In this document: positions 1-7,063 of the stretch, piece by piece | How positions within the stretch are numbered: the first letter of the stretch is position 1 | Layout of the letters: every line of letters begins with the position of its first letter | NCBI GenBank assembly: GCA_003232175.1 | Contig: QILX01000001.1 | Span: forward strand, 1-7,488 | Source of the DNA: Hyphomicrobiales bacterium | GTDB lineage: Bacteria > Pseudomonadota > Alphaproteobacteria > Rhizobiales > SZUA-8 | Direction: 5' to 3' | Length of the DNA: 7,488 nucleotides | The notes under the pieces: model-generated | What the model saw: only the letters and a program-made list of their open reading frames with translations | Database searches by the model: none | What the model was told of the DNA's origin: nothing | Program-made: the position numbers and the translations under genes

Positions 1-275
1 ATGATCACTTCTTCGGCAAGAACCTCGCCGGTGACCGTGGCCTGTTCGCCAATGACCAGGGACGAGGCCCTGACGTCTCCGTCGATGGTGCCGTCGACCT
101 GAAGCTCGCCGCCGGACAGAAGATTGCCGCTGATGATGAGGTCGCCGCTGATGATGGAGGGCACAAGCCTGCCCCCACGCCGGTTCGGCTGGGGGGTTTC
201 ATGAGAGCCTGGCTGAGTGGCGGAACCGCGGCGTTTCTCGACGGCCTGCGCTGCTTTTCGTCTACTTGAGAACAT
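1..275 (-). CDS. Bactofilin (polymer-forming cytoskeletal protein), N-terminal part, runs off left edge
   Basis: Bactofilins self-assemble without nucleotide into filaments on the inner face of the cytoplasmic membrane and act as scaffolds for cell-shape enzymes. Reading leftward from the ATG at 275-273 gives 91 codons that stay open to the window edge. Residues 1 to about 37 are a basic, disordered-looking tail starting MFSSRRKAAQ. A short MFS plus basic residues start resembles the membrane-targeting tip described for alphaproteobacterial bactofilins. From about residue 38 the bactofilin beta-helix begins (LVPSIISGDLIISGNL, then GGELQVDGTIDGDVRA and SLVIGEQATVTGEV), with the repeating hydrophobic/Gly/Asp pattern typical of the family. 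The C-terminus lies outside the window. The ATG is chosen because the family begins this way; the upstream AGCAGGTAAGT is only a weak ribosome-binding site. The start overlapped the ancestral 3' end of the upstream M23 peptidase gene by 14 nt (262-275), which implies one transcript and possibly translational coupling. A 65-residue frame at 5-202 on the same strand is a shadow. Confidence 0.88.
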   Translation of the reverse strand, partial: MFSSRRKAAQAVEKRRGSATQPGSHETPQPNRRGGRLVPSIISGDLIISGNLLSGGELQVDGTIDGDVRASSLVIGEQATVTGEVLAEEVI

Positions 276-427
276 ACTTACCTGCTGTAAGGTAATTTCT
301 CGGGTTGGCGGCTTTGCCGTTAACCCGTGTCTCATAGTGCAGGTGGGGACCTGTGCTTCTGCCCGAACTGCCCACCCGACCGATCACCTGACCGGCTTTC
401 ACCACTTGACCAACCTTAATGTTGATT
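262..427 (-). pseudogene. Detached C-terminal remnant of the M23 peptidase (contains the HLH zinc motif)
   Basis: This stretch encodes the end of a LytM/M23 domain, but in a different frame from the peptidase ORF upstream. It reads KINIKVGQVVKAGQVIG, then RVGSSGRSTGPHLHYETRVN, then GKAANPRNYLTAGKYVLK, stopping with TAG at 264-262. GPHLHYE is the family's conserved HxH motif, giving a catalytic His and the third zinc ligand. If one 28-bp copy of the duplication at 428-483 is removed, this segment joins exactly in frame behind YAHLS of the upstream ORF and gives a 436-residue protein. The frame has no start codon of its own and is open only back to about 459, so it is unlikely to be translated. 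Its last 14 nt overlap the bactofilin start. Confidence 0.85.
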
Positions 428-483
428 TTACTCAAATGAGCATAACGTGTTGAAATTACTCAAATGAGCATAACGTGTTGAAA
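428..483. repeat. Perfect 28-bp tandem duplication (two copies)
   Basis: Positions 428-455 and 456-483 are identical over 28 bp; each begins TTACTCAAATGAGC and ends ACGTGTTGAAA. The identity stops at both outer edges (T427 against A455, G484 against T456), so the unit is exactly 28 bp. As 28 is not a multiple of three, the duplication shifts the frame of the M23 peptidase gene that crosses it on the minus strand and creates the TAA at 430-428. Lack of divergence suggests a recent event, slippage-type instability, or an assembly artefact. Confidence 0.97.
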
Positions 484-1600
484 GACCATTGTCATGTGTA
501 ATTTCAACCAGCCGTCCATAGGGGCCCGCCCAGCCGGCCCGTTTGGCGATTCCGTCCGCTGTCGCCCGGACAATGGTTCCCATCTTTCTGGGGAGATCCA
601 ACCCAGAATGTATGGCTTTAACGCGCTTGAACGGGTCGCGCCGGGTCCCGAACATGGACGACACGCGGTAATTATCCATATTTGACATTGGCGGGCGTAT
701 CGGCATCGCAAGAAGAGCTTCGCGGTAGGTGACAAGCGACCGTTGCTGACGGTTGATGCGTGAAATCTGCTGAACTTCAAGAGAACTCGATGTCGACGGA
801 TCGAAGGCACCAACCTGGATAAGCGGTCCGCCAACGCCGTCCTCGTATTGCGGTTTTTCGGCAAACCGCGAAGGTTTGAAGCCTAGGTCGACTATGATCT
901 TTTCAAGGGCCTTGGTGGTCGCGCCACCTTTTTCCTCCAGCATGGTCAGGACGGCATTCTGCGCATCGGCGAAATGACGCAACCGGGCTTTCAGCCGCTG
1001 ATAGGTCCGGCCTTCAGTGGCGGCGTCAAGGGACGCCCTCTGGCCTGCAACTCTGGAATATCTGGTGTCAGGGCTGCGGGGTTCAAGCAGAATAAGCAAC
1101 CGGCTGCCATTCGGACCCTCAGTAATGGTCGGGTTGATTTCGGCTGGAACTCCGGGCGGAATAAGTTCGCTGACACTGACGCCGAATTGCTGCGACATCA
1201 GAGTTGCAATCTGCCTCTGGCGCTGTTCCAGCGCGTCCTGGATCTGGCGCACGGTATCAAGACTTGAATCAACACTGTCCTGGTTGAGCAAAAGCCGACC
1301 GTTGACCTGGTCCATGGAGGACAGCATTTCGGTAATCCGGTCCTCATAGACAGTCTGCATGCTGGTGTACTGCCGTTTTTTTGCAGCGATCACATGGTCT
1401 TTGAAAGCGACCGATAGAGTAACGAATGAGATCCAGCCGCCAAGGCCCAACAGCACAAGGACAAAGCCGATCTGCACCCAGGGACGCAGCGTAATAAAAC
1501 GCACATGTCCCTCCGAGCGAATATATATCTGTCGCTCGCGAAATGCATTGGCCAATCTGTCGCCGAATGTCATTCGGTCGATCGGCATCTGATACGCCAT
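428..1600 (-). CDS. Membrane-anchored M23 (LytM) peptidoglycan endopeptidase, frameshifted and truncated before the HLH motif
   Basis: The family cleaves peptide cross-links in peptidoglycan using zinc. The 390-residue ORF starts at ATG 1600-1598, with GGGGGA nine bases upstream. Residues 1-40 are cytoplasmic and basic. About 41-66 is one transmembrane helix (VQIGFVLVLLGLGGWISFV). About 67-150 is a coiled-coil-like periplasmic stalk, followed by a linker. The LytM core begins near 310 (NYRVSSMFGTRRDPF), with HSGLD giving His331 and Asp335, and YAHLS giving His379. After residue 381 the frame is lost through the 28-bp duplication: nine foreign residues (NFNTLCSFE) precede the stop. The restored protein would be 436 residues with HLH at 410-412. 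Without that third zinc ligand the truncated product is predicted to be catalytically dead. It sits directly before a bactofilin gene, as for the LmdC-type peptidase and bactofilin modules of stalked alphaproteobacteria, so its role is probably local wall remodelling under bactofilin control. The N-terminal half may match the DUF5930 family found in such enzymes; I am not certain of that. Confidence 0.9.
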   Translation of the reverse strand: MAYQMPIDRMTFGDRLANAFRERQIYIRSEGHVRFITLRPWVQIGFVLVLLGLGGWISFVTLSVAFKDHVIAAKKRQYTSMQTVYEDRITEMLSSMDQVNGRLLLNQDSVDSSLDTVRQIQDALEQRQRQIATLMSQQFGVSVSELIPPGVPAEINPTITEGPNGSRLLILLEPRSPDTRYSRVAGQRASLDAATEGRTYQRLKARLRHFADAQNAVLTMLEEKGGATTKALEKIIVDLGFKPSRFAEKPQYEDGVGGPLIQVGAFDPSTSSSLEVQQISRINRQQRSLVTYREALLAMPIRPPMSNMDNYRVSSMFGTRRDPFKRVKAIHSGLDLPRKMGTIVRATADGIAKRAGWAGPYGRLVEITHDNGLSTRYAHLSNFNTLCSFE

Positions 1601-1673
1601 TATTTAGAATCCCCCGGTTGGCGATTTCCGGCACTTTGAGCCAGATTCATGGTTCGATGCAATCTAAAAGCTA

Positions 1674-1702
1674 ATTATTTCCAAACAAAAAGCCCATTTC
1701 AA
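1674..1702 (-). promoter_or_regulatory. Sigma70-type promoter for the M23 peptidase-bactofilin genes
   Basis: On the minus strand, TTGAAA (1702-1697, 5 of 6 to the TTGACA consensus) is followed after exactly 17 bp by AATAAT (1679-1674, 5 of 6 to TATAAT). This predicts a transcript start near 1667 and a leader of about 65 nt before the peptidase ATG at 1600. The surroundings are AT-rich compared with the coding sequence. The assignment rests only on the match and position; some alphaproteobacterial promoters are looser than this. Confidence 0.5.
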
Positions 1703-1868
1703 GACACTCTTAGAGAATGTTAGTGTAAATGCGCCCCAAGCGAAAGCATTTTAGCGAAATGTTCACTGAAAGCAAACGGATGGCCCGATTTCTTGCGGGG
1801 AACATTTACAAAACGCCATATTCAAAATTGCCGGAATTATCAACCTCCTCTTGATTCTTCCTGATTAG

Positions 1869-1898
1869 GGGTTTGGGCCCTTCGAAGGGCCCAAACCC
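1869..1898. repeat. 30-bp perfect palindrome (hairpin-forming)
   Basis: The 15-bp arms are fully complementary around the centre between 1883 and 1884: GGGTTTGGGCCCTTC on the left and its exact reverse complement on the right. As RNA it would form a very stable hairpin in either direction. No U-run follows on either strand (AAGCCCCGG to the right, CTAATCAGG leftward on the other strand), so it is not a standard intrinsic terminator. It lies mid-gap between two divergent genes, where a terminator would serve no obvious gene in the window. A protein-binding site, structured leader or dispersed palindromic element is possible. Confidence 0.85.
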
Positions 1899-2192
1899 AA
1901 GCCCCGGATTCTGGAGCAGCAATTTCAATATTCGATATTAACGTAGGGGCAGAGCCCATGGCAACAATCTTTGGCAAAATGCGCGACACAGATTTGTGTG
2001 AACCTGGCCTTATTGTTGTCCATTTGTTCAATTCCATAAACTAGGCAAAACCTGAAAAAATGGATTACAAAGAGTACAAATCGAAAATAAGGGCGGTGTG
2101 CCGCCGCGCAATGACACGACAATACGTGCGGTGAACACCTCTCGAAATGGAATATTGTAGTTAAGCGGCGACATGGACAAGTCTTCCGGCAA

Positions 2193-5100
2193 ATGAATTC
2201 GCAATACGATGAGACCCGGCCGTGGCCAAAATCGCGAGCAATCCGGCGCCCCGTGCGCCGGGGCGGGCGATGGTCGCGCTTGCGATGGCCAGGACGCGTG
2301 GCGGTTGTGGCCGCAACAGTACTGGCATTTATTACCGCCGGTTTCGGGATCGCAGCGGGCGCTCTGTACTGGCAGCTGGCCAGTGGGCCGATTGCTCTTG
2401 ATTCGCTGCAGCCGGCCATCCAGGCTTATTTTGACAGCAAATTGGGCAGTGCCAATTCGCAAATCGGCCGTGTTTGGCTGACCAATGATGAAAAAAAGGG
2501 GTTGGTCGTCCGCCTCGAACGCGTGCGGGTCATCGATGCCGATGGCCGGCAACTCGTCAGCGCCCCTGAAGCGGCAATGGGAATCAGTCTGCTGTCCGCG
2601 CTGACCGGATCCTTAAACCCCTCCAGCGTTGAATTGATCGGTCCCCATATTCGGATACGCCGGTATGTCGATGGGCGGGTGGAGCTCGGGTTTGCCGCCC
2701 CGGCTGAACTGGCGGCTAAGGCCGAAACCATGGGCGTTTCGCCTGAAAATTCAAATGTACCGGTGGCGCAGGCCAATCGCGGTCAATCCGAAACCACCGC
2801 ATTAGCGCCCACCGCGCCGCCGGTGGCACTGGAAAATTCGCCCTTGCCCGCGGAAGGCGAAGAACCAATAACGGCAATTGAGAATACACCGGCAGACTCT
2901 GCTCCGGCCAAGATGAATATCGGGTTTGCGCTTGGTGACGCTGGCGGCGGCATTCTTTCATCCATCGACAATCTGATTGTCTCCAAGGCGCGGTTGAGCG
3001 TTTACGATCAGGCGGCGGGTACGACCTGGGAGAGTTTCAGCGCCAAACTGCTTATCAGCCGGCCCGGCGGCGGGCTTCTGGTTGAAGTCGATGCGCCGTT
3101 TGTCACCGAAACCGGTGAATGGCGGATTCGCGCCGCTGTCGACCAGCGGGCGCCAGGCGAAATTGTTGGCATCGATGCCGCATTTGAGGAGGTCATCCCC
3201 TCTGAAATTGCAGCTCGGACACCGGAACTGGCCTTCCTGGCCGGGCTCAACCTGCCGGTCACCGGGCGGTTGTCCCTGGCGGTCAGTCCTGAGTTTGAAC
3301 TCCAGCGTCTCGCTGTCGATCTGACGCTTGGGGCTGGTTTTGTTTCCGGCGCCCCGGGTTTGGGACTGGAGTTTGCGCCCAGGCTGATCGATGAAGGGCG
3401 TATCCGCGCCGTCTACCTCAAACAGGACCGCCGCCTGGAAATTAAAAATATCGAAATCATGACCGGCGGCTACCAGTTCAATCTGTTCGGATCGGCACAA
3501 CCTGAAACCGGGGAAGACGGCAAATTGTCGGCGGTGCGATTTAATCTGCTCAGCGAAGGCAACCGTCTTGTGGCCGAGGATCTGTCCAGAAAACCGCTTG
3601 AAGTCAGGCGCGCCCTGGCAACAGGCCGTGTTGGCCTTACTGATTCGGATGTGGAGATTGAGACAGTATCAGTGGAATTTGTCGACGGCGGGACAATCGC
3701 TTTTGGCGGTAATATCGCCTATGGCGAGGCCAAGGCCGTTGCGCTCAATGGCCGGATGGAAAATATTACCGTCGATGCGCTGTTGCAATTGTGGCCTTCC
3801 GCGGTGGCGCCCGGTGCCCGGGCCTGGCTGGCTTCACGGACGACCGGCGGTGTCATTCCCGAAGCGCGCCTCAGCGTCAATATCGGCCCCGAGGATTTCG
3901 CCCTGATCGAGACCGGCCTGCCACTACCCAACGACGCGGTCCAGTTCGATTTTCTCTTTGAGGACCTTACCACATTTTACCTTGGTAAAATGCCGCCGAT
4001 CGAGGATGCGTCCGGCCTGGGGGTGCTTGAAGGCGACCGTTTTCGCCTGACCATGAGATCAGGCCGCATCATGACGCCGGCGGGCAGCCGGCTCGATATC
4101 GATAGCGGGCGTTTTGCCATCGCCTCGTTTTCGGAAGAAAAGACCGCCGGTTTTATAACCGGTGAAATCGATGTGTCGATTAAGGGACCGCTGTCCGGGG
4201 CTTTGGAGGTTCTGGATATGGAGCCCCTGGGATGGGCGCGTCAGATGGGAGTTGAACCAAAAACCACCGGGGGGCAGGCAGAGATCAATCTTGACATTTC
4301 CCTGCCGCTAATATCGGCCGTCGAGATGGCTCAGACCCGCATTCAGGCTGGCGTCAAGCTTGAAAATCTGACGATGCCGGACTTGTTTGAGGGCGTTGAT
4401 GTCGAAGGCGGAAACCTCACCATTATCGCCACCCAGCGCGAAATTAACGCCACCGGTCGGGTCCGCCTTGGTGGTATCGAAAGCGATTTGAAATGGACCG
4501 CCAAAATGGGCCGGGGCAGCGGGCGCAGCGATGAGATCTCGCTGCAGGGTACGGCGACAGTGGAAAACTTAAAGGCGTTCGGCGTCAATCTTGAAAATTT
4601 CGCCGAAGGGTCGATGCCGATCAAACTTCAGGCCAGCGGCATTGGTGGCGACATTACCGGCGCCCGCATCGATGCTGATGTCACCAATGTCACATTGAAG
4701 ATATCGGCGCTTGGGTGGTCCAAGCCGGAGGGCAAGGCGGGGCGAATGCGGCTGGATCTGGAGGAGCTGGATAACGGCCAGGTCCGTTTGCGGAATTTAC
4801 TGCTGGAAAGCGAGGGAGTTTTAGTCAGGGGAGCCATTCGCCTTGATCCTGACGGTTCCCTTTACAAAGCCGATCTGGCGCAAGTGAAACTAGGCGATGC
4901 CGCGGATATCGAGCTCAGCGGGGTCAGGGGCGGCGATGGGATTTTGCGCCTTAATGTCAAAGGCCGGTATCTGGATTCAAGGACCGTTCTGGATGGTTTG
5001 TTCGATAAGGATGATGACAGCGCCGAGGACGATCAGAATGTTGATGTGAACTATTCAATTGCTTCGATACGCGGGCGCAATCAGACAGATGTGCAAAATG

Positions 5101-5777
5101 TCGTCGGCAAGGTTTCCATGCGCAGGGGCGAAGTGCAGTCCCTCAGCCTGAAAGGTGCGTTCGCCAGCGGCCGCGCCATCCAGTTGAGTTACGGGCGGTC
5201 CGGAACACGGCCCGCGGTACTAAAGATCAAGACCCAGGATGGTGGCGGTTTTGCCCGCTTTACCGGCCTTTACCGGCGGGCATTCGGCGGGGCGATGTCG
5301 CTCGATGCCCGCAGTAATGGCGACGGCACGCTTGAAGGCGTGGTTCAGGCACGCAAATTCAGAATACGCGGCGAGCCTTTGTTTCGTCAGTTGGTCGCGA
5401 CCCAGGGCAGGCGCGGTGGTGACGATGTCCCATTCTCGGAGCTGCAATTGCGGTTTCGCACCAATGGCGATGAGGTGGTGATTGATAACGCCATTCTCAA
5501 CGGTCCGGGCATGGGCGCCCGGGTCGATGGCCGCATATTTATCGACTCTGAGCTGGTATCGGTAAAAGGCACTTATGTGCCGGCATATGGTCTCAATTCC
5601 ATTCCCGCTGGCCTGCCGATCGTCGGCTGGCTGCTCACCGGGCGTGCTGGCGAAGGCGTGCTCGGCATGACCTTTCGCGTCGATGGCAAAATGTCCGACC
5701 CAAAGGTCCAGGTCAATCCGCTCTCGGCGATTGCGCCGGGAATATTGCGGAGCTTATTCGAGTTTCGGGGGCGGTAA
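2193..5777 (+). CDS. AsmA-like / DUF3971 (YhdP-type) large inner-membrane-anchored periplasmic protein
   Basis: Members of the AsmA/YhdP/TamB-like group are anchored in the inner membrane and extend through the periplasm as long beta-rich structures. Several are implicated in phospholipid transport to the outer membrane. This ORF encodes 1194 residues. Residues 1-34 are an Arg-rich cytoplasmic tail, about 36-58 a single transmembrane helix (VAVVAATVLAFITAGFGIAA), and the rest is periplasmic. An N-terminal beta region (about 65-165, with SVELIGPHIRIRRYVDGRVE) is followed by a Pro/Ala/Glu-rich linker at about 168-235. Then comes a long repetitive beta-strand region matching DUF3971-type proteins. 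The C-terminal AsmA-like domain (about 1080-1190) has the family signature: GTYVPAYGLN, then GLPIVGWLLTGRAGEGVLGM, then VNPLSAIAPGILRSLF. Length suits the family. ATG 2193 is the first possible start after an in-frame stop at 2112-2114, although its ribosome-binding site is weak. No operon partner is visible: the next gene is 216 bp away and unrelated. The specific substrate cannot be assigned. Confidence 0.88.
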   Translation: MNSQYDETRPWPKSRAIRRPVRRGGRWSRLRWPGRVAVVAATVLAFITAGFGIAAGALYWQLASGPIALDSLQPAIQAYFDSKLGSANSQIGRVWLTNDEKKGLVVRLERVRVIDADGRQLVSAPEAAMGISLLSALTGSLNPSSVELIGPHIRIRRYVDGRVELGFAAPAELAAKAETMGVSPENSNVPVAQANRGQSETTALAPTAPPVALENSPLPAEGEEPITAIENTPADSAPAKMNIGFALGDAGGGILSSIDNLIVSKARLSVYDQAAGTTWESFSAKLLISRPGGGLLVEVDAPFVTETGEWRIRAAVDQRAPGEIVGIDAAFEEVIPSEIAARTPELAFLAGLNLPVTGRLSLAVSPEFELQRLAVDLTLGAGFVSGAPGLGLEFAPRLIDEGRIRAVYLKQDRRLEIKNIEIMTGGYQFNLFGSAQPETGEDGKLSAVRFNLLSEGNRLVAEDLSRKPLEVRRALATGRVGLTDSDVEIETVSVEFVDGGTIAFGGNIAYGEAKAVALNGRMENITVDALLQLWPSAVAPGARAWLASRTTGGVIPEARLSVNIGPEDFALIETGLPLPNDAVQFDFLFEDLTTFYLGKMPPIEDASGLGVLEGDRFRLTMRSGRIMTPAGSRLDIDSGRFAIASFSEEKTAGFITGEIDVSIKGPLSGALEVLDMEPLGWARQMGVEPKTTGGQAEINLDISLPLISAVEMAQTRIQAGVKLENLTMPDLFEGVDVEGGNLTIIATQREINATGRVRLGGIESDLKWTAKMGRGSGRSDEISLQGTATVENLKAFGVNLENFAEGSMPIKLQASGIGGDITGARIDADVTNVTLKISALGWSKPEGKAGRMRLDLEELDNGQVRLRNLLLESEGVLVRGAIRLDPDGSLYKADLAQVKLGDAADIELSGVRGGDGILRLNVKGRYLDSRTVLDGLFDKDDDSAEDDQNVDVNYSIASIRGRNQTDVQNVVGKVSMRRGEVQSLSLKGAFASGRAIQLSYGRSGTRPAVLKIKTQDGGGFARFTGLYRRAFGGAMSLDARSNGDGTLEGVVQARKFRIRGEPLFRQLVATQGRRGGDDVPFSELQLRFRTNGDEVVIDNAILNGPGMGARVDGRIFIDSELVSVKGTYVPAYGLNSIPAGLPIVGWLLTGRAGEGVLGMTFRVDGKMSDPKVQVNPLSAIAPGILRSLFEFRGR

Positions 5778-5809
5778 AGCGGCGAGTCGGATCGGTGAAC
5801 CAATCGAAC

Positions 5810-5838
5810 AAATTCTATACACCGTCACCGTAATCCAC
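5810..5838 (+). repeat. Degenerate copy of the CACCGTAATTC repeat, left of the dehydrogenase
   Basis: AAATTCTATACACCGTCACCG followed by TAATCCACC resembles the array at 7197-7219, where AATTCTAAACTGTCACCGTAAT is present: AATTCTA and GTCACCGTAAT are shared, with a 2-bp length difference between them. It also matches, in inverted orientation, GGTCAGCGTGTATAAGATTT at 7009-7028 past the dehydrogenase. It begins 33 bp after the stop of the AsmA-like gene. Similarity was judged by eye. Confidence 0.5.
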
Positions 5839-5959
5839 CGAATACCGGGCCGCGCTGGTAGTCGAAATCTCTGGGGCTCGGTCTGAATACAAGATAATTC
5901 GGTGCAATTGGTAAAATGCCGCCGTAAAGTCACAACGAAAGTCAATGACAACCATATAA

Positions 5960-5980
5960 GCCGGGCCCGTGCGGTCCGGC
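5960..5980 (+). other. GC-rich hairpin just before the dehydrogenase start
   Basis: GCCGGGCC and GGTCCGGC can pair (eight pairs, one G-U) around the loop CGTGC. The hairpin ends 13 nt before the ATG at 5994. No T-run follows, so a terminator is unlikely; it could influence ribosome access to the dehydrogenase start. It may equally be a chance product of GC-rich sequence. Confidence 0.25.
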
Positions 5981-5993
5981 GGAAACGGGCGGT

Positions 5994-6989
5994 ATGCAGG
6001 CCTTGCGAAAAACAAAGACCGGACCGGGCAATCTTGTTCTGGAAGGCCGGCCAATGCCCAAAATCGAGGACGACGAAGTCCTGATGAAGGTCTGGTCCGC
6101 GGGGATTTGCGGCAGCGACGTTTTGATTGAAAAGGACCGTCATTTTTACAAAGCGCCGGTCACGCTCGGTCATGAATTCGCCGGGGTGGTGGAGGAAATC
6201 GGCGCGGCGGTAACCAGGGTACAGGTCGGCGACCACATCGCCGCCGACATCGAGACCCGGACCGGCTGGCTGGGCGTTACCCGCGAATTTGCCTCGCACA
6301 TGTCTGTGCCCGAGGCCCAGGTTTTCGTCTACCCCAAATCCATTCCCCTCGACGATATATGCTTCACCGAACCCATGGTTGCCACGGTGCACTCCATGGC
6401 CGAGCGCAACACGGTCAATCCGGGCGATTTTGTCGTTGTTGTCGGGCCCGGTCCCATGGGGCTTCTCGGGGTGCAGTTCGCCAAATATTGCGGCGCCGCC
6501 GAAGTTGCAGTGATCGGCTTGAAGGGCGTTGACGACATGCGCCTTGAAATCGCCAGGACGGTGGGCGCGGATCATATCCTTTATTCAGAAGACAACCCTT
6601 GGGCGCGGATTTTGTGCTGGAGGCCTCGGCCTCGGCGGCAGGATTCCAGCATGCCATCGATTGCGCCCGCCGGTCTCCTGAGGGCCGCGGCGGCGCGCGG
6701 CGCAGGACGTATATCGATTATCTCCCTATGGGGGGAGCCGATCACCATCCAGCCGGATTCCCTGTCGCTCTACCAGCTCGATTTGCGCGGCGCGTGGAGC
6801 TGGAACGGCCCCGAGACCTGGCACCGGGCGATTGAACTGATCAAGACCGGCCGTTTCGACTTTGGCGCAATCCTCACCGGCCGCTATGAGCTGGACGAAT
6901 GGGAAACCGCCTTTGAAAGCTTCCGGCAGCGGACCGATTGCAAATGCTTTTTATATCCAAACGGACGGGATGGCTTTGGTCCTGGTTGA
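5994..6989 (+). CDS. Zinc-dependent medium-chain alcohol/polyol dehydrogenase, probably damaged by two compensating frameshifts
   Basis: The medium-chain (sorbitol/threonine dehydrogenase-like) family oxidises alcohols with NAD(P). The ORF is 331 residues. The start MQALRKTKTGPGNLVLEG fits the family N-terminus. Catalytic zinc ligands are visible: Cys39 (GICGSD), His60-Glu61 (GHEFAGVVEEIG) and Glu126 (TEP). The Rossmann motif is VGPGPMG (150-156). The four-cysteine structural zinc loop, expected near 90-110, is absent. After residue 202 (SEDNP) the protein turns into about 34 Arg/Ala-rich residues unlike the family. The expected sequence GADFVLEASASAAGFQHAI, then DCARRSPEGRGG, sits at 6602-6694 in another frame. 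The main frame resumes at about 6702 with GRISIISLWGEPITIQ and runs to a normal-looking C-terminus ending YPNGRDGFGPG. About ten codons also seem missing before GADF. The exact substrate is unknown; activity is doubtful if the sequence is correct. An ORF at 5754-6575 on the other strand is antisense shadow. Confidence 0.8.
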   Translation: MQALRKTKTGPGNLVLEGRPMPKIEDDEVLMKVWSAGICGSDVLIEKDRHFYKAPVTLGHEFAGVVEEIGAAVTRVQVGDHIAADIETRTGWLGVTREFASHMSVPEAQVFVYPKSIPLDDICFTEPMVATVHSMAERNTVNPGDFVVVVGPGPMGLLGVQFAKYCGAAEVAVIGLKGVDDMRLEIARTVGADHILYSEDNPWARILCWRPRPRRQDSSMPSIAPAGLLRAAAARGAGRISIISLWGEPITIQPDSLSLYQLDLRGAWSWNGPETWHRAIELIKTGRFDFGAILTGRYELDEWETAFESFRQRTDCKCFLYPNGRDGFGPG

Positions 6990-7008
6990 CGAGGCACCGG
7001 TTCCTGTA

Positions 7009-7063
7009 GGTCAGCGTGTATAAGATTTCGGTTACGGCCACATTACGGGGGGCAGAACAGTTT
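7009..7063 (-). repeat. Degenerate inverted relative of the 7171-7219 repeat array
   Basis: Read on the minus strand, this starts AAACTGT (7063-7057). It then has CCGTAAT (7048-7042) and CCGTAA (7037-7032) 11 bp apart, the same spacing as in the array at 7171-7219. It ends with AAATCTTATACACGCTGACC (7028-7009), similar to the copy at 5810-5830. The order of parts is conserved, but an 8-nt stretch after AAACTGT replaces the usual CA. Confidence 0.5.

Larger units (their letters stand above)
1601..2192. other. Divergent intergenic region, non-coding
   Basis: This 592-bp gap separates the leftward M23-bactofilin genes from the rightward AsmA-like gene. Reading frames here on either strand are short or are extensions of antisense shadows, and I recognise no protein or tRNA. 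The left part (1660-1760) is AT-rich and holds the leftward promoter. The middle holds the 30-bp palindrome at 1869-1898. The right part (1905-2192) must contain the promoter and leader of the AsmA-like gene, but I found no convincing -35/-10 pair there. Confidence 0.7.

Noticed and set aside
5..202. A 65-residue minus-strand ORF starting at 202
   Set aside because: It is the wrong frame of the bactofilin gene. The frame from ATG 275 gives the recognisable beta-helix repeats.
1701..1725. ACACT...AGTGT imperfect inverted repeat next to the leftward promoter
   Set aside because: The arms are only five bases with a poorly matched interior, too weak to call an operator.
2012..2040. Possible plus-strand promoter (TTGTTG, then TAAACT) before the AsmA-like gene
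   Set aside because: The matches to consensus are poor and the spacing is 18 bp, which is not better than expected by chance in this AT-rich leader.
1925..2552. Minus-strand ORFs of 164 and 174 residues across the start of the AsmA-like gene
   Set aside because: They overlap the convincing transmembrane N-terminus of the plus-strand gene and show no domain or ribosome-binding support.
5754..6575. A 273-residue minus-strand ORF opposite the dehydrogenase
   Set aside because: The translation is His/Gly/Arg-rich and low in family-like character, and it lies antisense to a gene with clear catalytic motifs. It is a GC-driven shadow.
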